Positions 26,333-33,578 of a DNA stretch of 64,000 nucleotides are shown piece by piece; position 1 is the first letter of the stretch, and each line of letters opens with the position of its first letter. This DNA is from Anabaena azotica FACHB-119 (lineage in GTDB: Bacteria; Cyanobacteriota; Cyanobacteriia; Cyanobacteriales; Nostocaceae). The DNA is taken from NCBI RefSeq assembly GCF_014697625.1, contig NZ_JACJSG010000008.1, positions 124,001 through 188,000 of the forward strand. Direction: 5' to 3'. The notes under the pieces were generated by a model that was given only the letters and a program-made list of their open reading frames with translations, ran no database searches and was not told where the DNA came from. Made by a program: the position numbers and the translations under genes.

Positions 26333-26968
26333 ATGAATCTATTGACTAGAGTATCAATTTCGGCTATTTCCAGTGCAACAGCATTACTTGTAGTAGCAAC
26401 ATCAAACATCAATACCGCTCAAGCAGCTTTGTATAGATTCATATTCGAGGGGGAGGGAATAAAAGGTTACTTTACTTACGATATCAATGCTATAGGAAGT
26501 AGTCCTTTGTCACCTAACGCTACAGGATATCCAAATGGGGGATTTGATTTTAAATTTGACTTAGGGGATAAGGGAGTATTTCAAGGCTCCGTTGGTATTC
26601 CGATTATTTTTTTTCCGCGCCGTGAAGATGGGCTTGCAGCTCCAGAAACCGACGACTTTATGTGGGAAGTACGTGCTTTTCAACGTCAACCACCATCGCC
26701 ATACGCATTCGTAAGCTACTTCCATTACCCAAAGGGTTCATTTGGTGGATCTACTGCTCTACGCACAACAGTCCCAAGTACCGCAATTCTTGATATTTAT
26801 CCAAATGTTGACTTTCCTAATTCGATAGGCAACTTGCTATATTCAGGCCCAGTTCAAACCAGAATTGAGAAGGTTCCTGAACCTGCATTATTGTCTGCAT
26901 TATTGGGAGTAGGCGCTTGGTTTGTGTTCCGTCGTCAGCACCGACAATTATTATCTAAGCAAGATTAA
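26333..26968 (+). CDS. PEP-CTERM exported protein (paralogue B)
   Basis: The 211-residue protein has a signal peptide (MNLLTRVSISAISSATALLV to AQAAL), a beta-rich body with FEGEGIKGYFTYD, and the tail KVPEPALLSALLGVGAWFVF-RRQHRQ, the standard PEP-CTERM order of VPEP, helix and arginines. The body is alike to paralogue D through PETDDF, GSFGGSTA and PNVDFPNSIGNLLYSG. Its 3' end and the following intergenic region are nearly identical to those of paralogue C, a sign of recent tandem duplication. Function is unknown; location in the sheath or outer matrix is expected for the family. Confidence 0.85.
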   Translation: MNLLTRVSISAISSATALLVVATSNINTAQAALYRFIFEGEGIKGYFTYDINAIGSSPLSPNATGYPNGGFDFKFDLGDKGVFQGSVGIPIIFFPRREDGLAAPETDDFMWEVRAFQRQPPSPYAFVSYFHYPKGSFGGSTALRTTVPSTAILDIYPNVDFPNSIGNLLYSGPVQTRIEKVPEPALLSALLGVGAWFVFRRQHRQLLSKQD

Positions 26969-27320
26969 TTACACCATGCCAAACGGTTCCATTAAAGTAG
27001 TTCTCTGTTGATTTATTCAGGTTGGCGTGATGAAATTTAAGCCGTTTATGAGATTTTTGATGTGTCAGCTTTCCTAAAATAGATTTAGAAAATTGCCAAC
27101 ATTTATCAAAACTAAGACTTTTCATTCTTAGGTGACTTTCGGGAACTAAATTGCAATCAACTTTTTTTAGAGACGATAGACATGAACCTATTAACTAAAG
27201 TATCACTTTCGGCCATTTGCAGTGCAACAGCATTATTTGTAGGAGTAACATCACACATCAATACCGCTCAAGCAGCATTGTATAAATTCAGCTTCGAGGG
27301 TGAGGGAGTAAATGGTTACT
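26942..27320. repeat. About 380-bp direct repeat (first copy; second at 27800-28178)
   Basis: The 3' end of one PEP-CTERM gene, the whole intergenic region and the first 50 or so codons of the next gene are repeated almost base for base 858 bases further on. Only a handful of differences are visible in the intergenic part (for example AAAGTAGTT against AAAGCAGTT). Such a repeat would allow unequal crossing over and copy-number change. Confidence 0.88.
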
Positions 27321-27826
27321 TTATTTATGACACCTCATTCCCAGCATTTAGCGAAGATACGGGTGTGGCTGCATACATTGGTGCTGCCACAGAATACAAA
27401 TTTGAATTGGGTGAAAAAGGTATTTTTCAAGGTAAAGTAGCTACCCCTATTGTCGTTTTGTCGCGTGAGGAGAATGGTACAGCAGGTCTATTTGGAGATG
27501 GTGATGTTGATACATTCATGTTACAGGAACATGCTGATGAAAGAGAACCACAAACTGGGTTTGCTTTAGTAAGCTATTTTATTTATCCAGAAGGTACATT
27601 TGAGGAGTCTACGGCTCAAAGGACTACTGTCCCAAGCACCGCATTTGCTAGAATCTACCCAAACGTAGATTATCCCAATACTTTGGGCGAAGCAGCGTTT
27701 GTAGGAACTGTCCAAACTCGGATTGAGAAGGTTCCTGAACCTGCATTATTGCCTGCATTATTAGGAGTAGGTGCTTGGTTTGTGTTCCGTCGTCAGCACC
27801 GACAATTATTATCCAAGCAAGATTAA
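27182..27826 (+). CDS. PEP-CTERM exported protein (paralogue C)
   Basis: The 214-residue protein shares its first 47 residues exactly with paralogue D and its last 40 or so with paralogue B, but its central body differs strongly from both: it lacks the PETDDF and GSFGGST blocks of B and D and has DGDVDTFMLQEHADE instead. The tail is KVPEPALLPALLGVGAWFVF-RRQHRQ. It has a signal peptide ending near AQAAL. The pattern suggests an exchanged central cassette. The upstream 200 bases are copied before paralogue D. Confidence 0.85.
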   Translation: MNLLTKVSLSAICSATALFVGVTSHINTAQAALYKFSFEGEGVNGYFIYDTSFPAFSEDTGVAAYIGAATEYKFELGEKGIFQGKVATPIVVLSREENGTAGLFGDGDVDTFMLQEHADEREPQTGFALVSYFIYPEGTFEESTAQRTTVPSTAFARIYPNVDYPNTLGEAAFVGTVQTRIEKVPEPALLPALLGVGAWFVFRRQHRQLLSKQD

Positions 27827-28039
27827 TTACACCATGCCAAACGGTTCCATTAAAGCAGTTCTCTGTTGATTTATTCAGGTTTCCGTGATGAAATTTAAGC
27901 CGTTTATGAGATTTTTGATGTGTCAGCTTTCCTAAAATAGATTTAGAAAATTGCCAACATTTATCAAAACTAAGACTTTTCATTCTTAGGTGACTTTCGG
28001 GAACTAAATTGCAATCAACTTTTTTTAGAGATGATAGAC

Positions 28040-28675
28040 ATGAACCTATTAACTAAAGTATCACTTTCGGCCATTTGCAGTGCAACAGCATTATTTGTAG
28101 GAGTAACATCACACATCAATACCGCTCAAGCAGCATTGTATAAATTCAGCTTCGAGGGTGAGGGAGTAAATGGTTACTTTACTTACGATAGCAATGCTGT
28201 AGGAACTCCAGTTTCCTCCAACTCCACTGCGTATTATGGCGGAGGATATGATTATAAATTTGATTTAGGGGAATTTGGCGTATTTGAAGGAAGCGTTGGT
28301 AATCCGATTGTTTTTTTACCTCGCCGTGAAGATGGTATTAGAGCACCAGAAACCGACGATTTTGAGTGGGAAGTACGTGCTGTGCAACGTCAGCCAGCGT
28401 CGCAATACACATTTGTAGCCTATTTTCATTACCCAAAGGGTTCATTTGGTGGATCTACCGCCATACGCACAACAGTTCCGACTACTGCCGTCCTTGATGT
28501 CTATCCAAATGTGGATTTCCCTAATTCAATAGGAAACTTGCTGTATTCAGGAACCGTTCAAACCCGAATTGAAAAAGTTCCTGAACCTACATTATTGCCT
28601 GCATTATTAGGAGTGGGCGCTTGGTTTTTGTTGCGTCGTCAGCGTCAAAGATATCTACTGGGTACACAGATGTAG
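28040..28675 (+). CDS. PEP-CTERM exported protein (paralogue D, mosaic)
   Basis: From the ATG at 28040 (the position equivalent to the starts of paralogues B and C; an in-frame ATG at 28031 adds three residues) the product is 211 residues. The N-terminal 47 residues match paralogue C exactly, while the body matches paralogue B (APETDDF, KGSFGGSTA, NVDFPNSIGNLLYSG). The tail is KVPEPTLLPALLGVGAWFLL-RRQRQR. It therefore reads as a mosaic made by recombination or gene conversion between its neighbours. It precedes the chorismate mutase gene by about 190 bases. Confidence 0.85.
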   Translation: MNLLTKVSLSAICSATALFVGVTSHINTAQAALYKFSFEGEGVNGYFTYDSNAVGTPVSSNSTAYYGGGYDYKFDLGEFGVFEGSVGNPIVFLPRREDGIRAPETDDFEWEVRAVQRQPASQYTFVAYFHYPKGSFGGSTAIRTTVPTTAVLDVYPNVDFPNSIGNLLYSGTVQTRIEKVPEPTLLPALLGVGAWFLLRRQRQRYLLGTQM

Positions 28676-28868
28676 AAAATATGCTGGTTTGGTGAACTGT
28701 TAACCCCAGATTTACCCACTTTGATGTAGCTAAGAGTTAGTGCTGAGATAAAAATTAGGCGTTGCTGATGGATGGGATGAATTGTAATTTACTTATACCG
28801 CAAAGGTTAAAAATCTCAATTCATCTCGCAGCAACGTCAAAAATTAACTATTAAAAGGCCAAATCAAT

Positions 28869-29315
28869 ATGGATCAGCTCACATTACGCACACATCAATA
28901 TCAAGTAACTAAAAAAACTGATATGTCCGCGAAATTCGGAGAGTGGCGAGTACGGGGACTACGGGGTGCAACTACAGTGTCTCATAACTCAGCACAAGCG
29001 ATCGCTGAAGCTGTGGATGAGTTATTGAATGCTTTAGAAGTCAATAATCCATTAGATCCTACGGAAATCGTTAGTGTCACTTTTTCCGCTACTCCTGACT
29101 TAGATGCCATGTTTCCTGCTGCGGTAGCGCGTCGTCGTCCCGGTTGGGAACTTGTTCCCCTGTTAGATGTGCAGCAAATGCAGGTTGAAAGTAGTTTGAA
29201 GCGCTGTATTCGGGTGCTAATTCACTTGAATACTCCTCTGTCTCAGAGTGCATTACACCCAATTTATTTGCGTGAAGCTGCACAATTACGTCCTGATTTA
29301 GCGATATATAGTTAG
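28869..29315 (+). CDS. aroH: Chorismate mutase, AroH type
   Basis: The 148-residue enzyme turns chorismate into prephenate. The AroH fold is recognisable from VRGLRGATTV with the active-site Arg, SATPDLDAMFPA, GWELVPLLDVQQMQVE with the active-site Glu, LKRCIRVLIHLNT with the second Arg, and IYLREAAQLRPDL with the active-site Tyr. All catalytic residues of the Bacillus enzyme (Arg7, Glu78, Arg90, Tyr108) have counterparts. There is a 20-residue extension before the usual start; an ATG at 28923 would give the canonical length. It is followed by the prephenate dehydrogenase gene, whose own mutase domain looks dead, so this enzyme probably supplies prephenate. Confidence 0.95.
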   Translation: MDQLTLRTHQYQVTKKTDMSAKFGEWRVRGLRGATTVSHNSAQAIAEAVDELLNALEVNNPLDPTEIVSVTFSATPDLDAMFPAAVARRRPGWELVPLLDVQQMQVESSLKRCIRVLIHLNTPLSQSALHPIYLREAAQLRPDLAIYS

Positions 29316-29371
29316 GCGATCGCTTTTCCTTGCAGACTGGAGCAAAATTCATCATAAATTTCAGGGGTCTC

Positions 29372-30505
29372 ATGCTTCCAGAAAATCTGAAAAAAATTGA
29401 CCAGCAACTCATCGATTTACTAGGTGAGAGAATTGCAGTTTTAGCTAAATCACCATCTATTGCTTTAGAAGAACAAATAGCTAGTTTTACATTTTCATTA
29501 GTGCAGGCTGGTGTTCCTGAATGCCTGTGGAGAAACCTAGTTACAGGTTGTACTGCTGCTGTTGCTAGTACATTGTCACCCCCTGTGGCAACTCAGCCAC
29601 GACGGGTGACTCTAGTGGGGGGAAGAGGTATGATGGGATACTTCTTCAAACAGAAATTATCAGCCGCAGGTCATGACATCAGTATTCTCGATGTGGGAGA
29701 CTGGGAACAAGCACAATCCCTACTAGAAAAAGCAGATTTAGTCTTAGTCTGCGTTCCTATAGAATATACAATAGAAGTTATTCATAAACTCGCTCAATAC
29801 CTTTCTCCAACTACTGCTTTAGCTGATATTGCTAGTATTAAAACTCCCATACTACAGGCTATGCTTGAGCAACATAGTGGGCCTGTCATGGGATTACACC
29901 CAATGTTTGGGCCGGGTATTAAATCATTCTCATCCCAAACAGTTGTAGTTTGTCCAGGTCGGGGAGATGATGCGTTTCAATGGCTATTGGCATTGATGGA
30001 AAATGACGGTGGAAAATTGATTATATCTACACCAGAAGAACATGACCAAATGATGATTGCTGTGCAAGCAATTCGCAACTTTCAGACATTTAGTCTTGGG
30101 GTCTTTTTAGGAGAAGAAGAAATTGATATCCGGCGTAGCTTAGATTTTGCTAGCCCGATTTTTCGTCTAGAACTAGACATAGTTGGGCGCTTGTTTGCTC
30201 AGTCTGCGCCATTGGTAGTAGATATTATGCTGGCTACACCAGAGCGTCGGGAAGCTATTGAGCGACTAGCAATTACTTATAATCGCTTGGCACAATTAAT
30301 TGTTGAGAATGACCGAGATACCCTGATTCAAGAGTTCAAAGCAACCCATAGCTTTTTGGGAGAAAGAATGAACTCTGCTGTAGAAGAAAGCACTCATGTA
30401 ATTAACACATTGAGTACATTATTAGCAGCTAAAGAGGTCGAACAAAAGCAACCTTTTTTTGTTCGTCAACAAGGTGCGATCGCTCATCAACTTGTAACTC
30501 CATAA
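29372..30505 (+). CDS. tyrA: Prephenate dehydrogenase with degenerate N-terminal chorismate-mutase domain (T-protein-like)
   Basis: From the ATG at 29372 (AGGGG upstream) the product is 377 residues. Residues about 28-80 onward resemble the E. coli T-protein, and the NAD-binding domain starts with VTLVGGRGMMGYFFKQKL, followed by MGLHPMFGPG, EEHDQMMIAVQAIRNF and SPIFRLELDIVGRLFAQ. It would oxidatively decarboxylate prephenate to 4-hydroxyphenylpyruvate, the tyrosine precursor. The N-terminal helix (KKIDQQLIDLLGERIAVLAK) is a shortened mutase domain: the loop and helix carrying the catalytic Lys and Glu are absent. A TTG at 29330 also opens the frame but has no support. The standalone AroH gene upstream fits the lost mutase. 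Confidence 0.92.
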   Translation: MLPENLKKIDQQLIDLLGERIAVLAKSPSIALEEQIASFTFSLVQAGVPECLWRNLVTGCTAAVASTLSPPVATQPRRVTLVGGRGMMGYFFKQKLSAAGHDISILDVGDWEQAQSLLEKADLVLVCVPIEYTIEVIHKLAQYLSPTTALADIASIKTPILQAMLEQHSGPVMGLHPMFGPGIKSFSSQTVVVCPGRGDDAFQWLLALMENDGGKLIISTPEEHDQMMIAVQAIRNFQTFSLGVFLGEEEIDIRRSLDFASPIFRLELDIVGRLFAQSAPLVVDIMLATPERREAIERLAITYNRLAQLIVENDRDTLIQEFKATHSFLGERMNSAVEESTHVINTLSTLLAAKEVEQKQPFFVRQQGAIAHQLVTP

Positions 30506-30571
30506 ACTCAAATTCCCGTAAGTAAAATTCCTTGAGGAATTGTCCAAATTTTTGTTGTGAAATAATTATAA

Positions 30572-32305
30572 ATGTTAACGAGAAAGCAATTTTTAATGAT
30601 GAGTGCAGGTTTAGGAGTTGGCATCCTGCTGCCCGAACTACTGAAAACAAAGAAAACTTATGCAGCTTCCCCTTCACTCTCAAAATTTACCGAATCTCTA
30701 CCCATACCATACCCTATTTCACCACCTAGCACTTTAGATATAGCTTCAAGTACACACTCATTTCATAGCAGCTTAGGGTCTGTTCCTACCTGGGGTTATG
30801 GCGGCTACTCTTACCTTGGCCCTACTTTCGAGGTGACAAGAGGAACGCCTGTGAAGATTCAGGCATTCAACAAACTTGGGACTCATCCATTAGCCAAGTC
30901 GGTTGATACGAACCTGCACGGTGTCATGCCCTCTGATATCACCAATCCCCGAACCGTCATACACCTACATGGCAGCAATACTGAAGCTGAAAGCGACGGT
31001 TATCCAGAAGATACATATCTGCCAGGGCAGAGCAAAGTTTACAACTATAACAACAATCAAGAAGCCGGAATGCTCTGGTATCATGACCATTCCGTTGGTA
31101 TGACCGCCCTGAATCTGCAAGCTGGACTAGCTGGAGTGTACTTGATCAGGGATGAAGATGATCCTATAGGTGGCAATGGCCCTCTTGGTATCCCAGGCGG
31201 AGCGCCCTATGAAATACCATTGATTCTGCAAGATCATGCGTTCAATGCCGATGGTGCGATATTTTTCCCCGCCAGATGGCACCATGAGTTTTACGGTGAC
31301 GTTGCTGTTGTCAACGGCAAAGCTTGGCCAAACCTCAATGTTGACCGCACCTTATACCGCTTCCGCATCGTCAATGCCTCAAACTCGCGGTTCTACAGAC
31401 TTAAGCTGTCCTCAAATAAGCAACTAATTCAAATTGGCAGTGATGGAGGATTGCTGAATGCTCCGGTGTATTTGTCTAAGCTATTGTTAGGGCCTGGTGA
31501 ACGAGCTGATGTGCTAATCGACTTTTCTGGTTATCTCCCTGGAGACAAGATTATACTTCAAAATGATGCTGCTGCACCCTATCCCAAGGGTTTGGCTACG
31601 GTGATTAACCAAGGCTACTTTCAAATGCCAGAAATTATGCAGTTTACTGTGAATCAGGGTGCTGCTGCTCCTAAACCGATTCCTAAAAGGCTGCGAGTGA
31701 ATAGTCCACTGATCACTAAGATTTCTACCAAACCAGTAAGAGAACGCAACTTAGTTCTGACTGAAGTTTTGAATCCTAACTTTCAAGTGTTAGCGATGAT
31801 GCTCAATGCAGTTTACTGGCATGAAGCAGCTCACCACCCAGAATTAAGAGAGCAAGTACGAGTAGACACAGTAGAGCAGTGGAATATTATTAATTTACAG
31901 CCATTTGCCCACACAATACACCTACATTTAGTACCATTTCAGATTCTTAATCGCCAATCTGTCAATGATACTGCATACTATGCAGCATACGGAGCTACCG
32001 GGCCACGTCAAGTTCTCATGGAAAACGCACCCGGTGGGCCTACAGTACCTTATGGTTATCCACCACCAGATCCTACCCCTTATCTAAAAGGTTCACCAAG
32101 ATTGCCAGCTGCAAATGAAGCAGGTTGGAAGGATACTGCGGTGGTCAATCCCTTTGAGGTTATTCGTCTCATCGTTCCCTTTGGTGCTAAAGCCGCACCT
32201 AATTTACCTTTTGGTAATTCATTCACTGGACGCTTTGTGTGGCACTGCCATATGCTTAATCACGAAGATAATGACATGATGCTGCCTTTTGACGTGCTAC
32301 CTTAG
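30572..32305 (+). CDS. Exported multicopper oxidase (CotA/bilirubin-oxidase-like laccase)
   Basis: The 577-residue enzyme would oxidise phenolic or metal substrates and reduce oxygen to water. All copper motifs are seen: HLHGSN (His131, His133), WYHDH (His171, His173), HTIHLH (His447, 450, 452) and HCHMLNHEDNDMM (from His558) with the T1 Met. The N-terminus, TRKQFLMMSAGLGVGILLPE, is a Tat-like export signal with Arg-Lys in place of twin Arg. Length and the HEDNDMM ending fit the CotA group. It closes the co-directional aromatic block, 67 bases after tyrA, which makes oxidation of an exported phenolic product an attractive but unproven role. Confidence 0.93.
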   Translation: MLTRKQFLMMSAGLGVGILLPELLKTKKTYAASPSLSKFTESLPIPYPISPPSTLDIASSTHSFHSSLGSVPTWGYGGYSYLGPTFEVTRGTPVKIQAFNKLGTHPLAKSVDTNLHGVMPSDITNPRTVIHLHGSNTEAESDGYPEDTYLPGQSKVYNYNNNQEAGMLWYHDHSVGMTALNLQAGLAGVYLIRDEDDPIGGNGPLGIPGGAPYEIPLILQDHAFNADGAIFFPARWHHEFYGDVAVVNGKAWPNLNVDRTLYRFRIVNASNSRFYRLKLSSNKQLIQIGSDGGLLNAPVYLSKLLLGPGERADVLIDFSGYLPGDKIILQNDAAAPYPKGLATVINQGYFQMPEIMQFTVNQGAAAPKPIPKRLRVNSPLITKISTKPVRERNLVLTEVLNPNFQVLAMMLNAVYWHEAAHHPELREQVRVDTVEQWNIINLQPFAHTIHLHLVPFQILNRQSVNDTAYYAAYGATGPRQVLMENAPGGPTVPYGYPPPDPTPYLKGSPRLPAANEAGWKDTAVVNPFEVIRLIVPFGAKAAPNLPFGNSFTGRFVWHCHMLNHEDNDMMLPFDVLP

Positions 32306-32342
32306 CCCTTATACCAATTCAAAATTCCCAATTCAAAATCTT

Positions 32343-32448
32343 ACATCTTGCACCACTCTCTTATTGACAAGATAACAGGCTGAAAAACTGATTATTTCGT
32401 AGGGTGGGGAGTGCAGGGAGCCACTTGCTTATTGAGAAGGTGCAAGAT
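32343..32448. mobile_element. MITE-like element with ATCTTGCACC ends, copy downstream of the aromatic block
   Basis: Perfect 10-bp inverted ends, ATCTTGCACC at 32345-32354 and GGTGCAAGAT at 32439-32448, bound a non-coding core. A worn relative lies at 15109-15206, on the other side of the aromatic block, in the same orientation. Confidence 0.7.
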
Positions 32449-32625
32449 ATCAGAAATTAAGAAATCCAGCATTTACAAGGGTTTATAAGTTTGAATCTGT
32501 TTCAGAATTTTAGCGAAGTTCAGTTAGAGCTAAAAGATAAAATTGCCGTGGGTTGGGTTGAGGCAGGAAACTAAAAACAATACATAATAATCTCAATTTT
32601 CTATGAAGATGGGCCAAATAAATAA

Positions 32626-32655
32626 TGTAGAGATGTTATATATAACGTCTATACA
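32626..32655. repeat. 30-bp palindrome, imperfect copy 2
   Basis: TGTAGAGATGTTATA and its near-complement match the palindromes at 3152 and 33502 apart from two changes that break the symmetry. Confidence 0.6.
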
Positions 32656-32748
32656 CTAGAGAATAAAACGCATCTTCATCTAGAAATGGTATCAGTTGAG
32701 AAAACTTCTCTGCTGCTGTGTTTGTTTTGAGATACAAGGAAAAAGTTC

Positions 32749-33318
32749 ATGAATTTTGAAAAGAAATTAGCACTTACTATCACCAGTACTGCCTGTATTT
32801 TAACAAGTATGATGGCTCCGGTTTCGGCTGCCAAGTTTAAATTTTCATACTCTGGAGGAAATGTACTTAATCCAAATGACGTTGTTACAGCTAGTGGGAT
32901 ATTAACAACTAGCGCTTACGATCCAGCTACTAATAGTTATGAAATTATAGATATTACTGGAACAAGAAATGGTCAAGCAATAGATGGTTTGTTAGCTTCA
33001 GGAACATTTCTTGATAATAATAATCTCTTATTCACTGGTTTTCCTAAAGTGGATGAATTTGGATTTGCTTACATTATAGGGGAAACATCATATAATGTGT
33101 TCTACACTTATGACTATGTAGAAATAGGTCAGCAAGGTTTCTTTACAGGTTATCCCCTCACATCCTTTTCTATAACTCCTATACCTGAGTCTTCGCTGAT
33201 CATAGGAATATTAAGTGTAACTGCTTTAGTAACTATTAACAAAATAAACGCTAGGTCTGCTCATTTACGTAATAAGAGGCAATTACCTCTTGGCATAGGC
33301 GACAAGGGAAACGCCTAA
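32749..33318 (+). CDS. Exported protein with PEP-CTERM-like tail
   Basis: The 189-residue protein has a signal peptide (ending MAPVSAAKF), a beta-rich body with FKFSYSGG and VVTASGILTTS blocks, and a tail of PIPESSLIIGILSVTALVTI followed by NKINAR. The sorting motif is PES in place of PEP and the basic cluster is weak, so processing by exosortase is less certain. About 25 residues follow the helix, the last of them encoded by an inverted-repeat-like stretch (GAGGCAATTACCTCTTGGC). The body resembles other cyanobacterial PEP-CTERM proteins with a FKFSY start but not the four paralogues upstream. Confidence 0.75.
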   Translation: MNFEKKLALTITSTACILTSMMAPVSAAKFKFSYSGGNVLNPNDVVTASGILTTSAYDPATNSYEIIDITGTRNGQAIDGLLASGTFLDNNNLLFTGFPKVDEFGFAYIIGETSYNVFYTYDYVEIGQQGFFTGYPLTSFSITPIPESSLIIGILSVTALVTINKINARSAHLRNKRQLPLGIGDKGNA

Positions 33319-33453
33319 GAGGATGTTTGGAAAGTCTAAATTATAGCGGTTTTCCAGTCAGTGAGGTACAGAAAGTTATTATCTCATTAATTTCTACTTA
33401 ATACTGTTAAGATTATGTAGAGAATGCGTTTTTAAACCTGCAATTCGCGCTTT

Positions 33454-33480
33454 ACCCCCGCATGAATGACGGGGGTTTTA
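33454..33480 (+). terminator. Probable rho-independent terminator
   Basis: ACCCCC (33454-33459) and GGGGGT (33471-33476) form a stem around an 11-base loop, followed by TTTTA. It lies between the PEP-CTERM-like gene and the convergent CobW-family gene and could serve the former. Confidence 0.7.
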
Positions 33481-33501
33481 CGCATCACGACTCATAAATA
33501 A

Positions 33502-33531
33502 TGTAGAGACGTTATATATAACGTCTCTACA
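33502..33531. repeat. 30-bp perfect palindrome, copy 3
   Basis: Half-site TGTAGAGACGTTATA and its exact complement. It differs from the copy at 3152 only in the central bases, and the differences keep the symmetry, which argues that the fold is what is conserved. Confidence 0.8.
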
Positions 33532-33578
33532 GTGAAAAACATTTCTATCTCTACTCAAGAGCCTAAGTTACTATATTT

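Larger units (their letters stand above)
32306..32748. other. Repeat-bearing intergenic region after the aromatic block
   Basis: The region holds the intact ATCTTGCACC element (32343-32448) and an imperfect 30-bp palindrome (32626-32655). No gene is visible. It marks the right border of the aromatic gene block. Confidence 0.6.
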
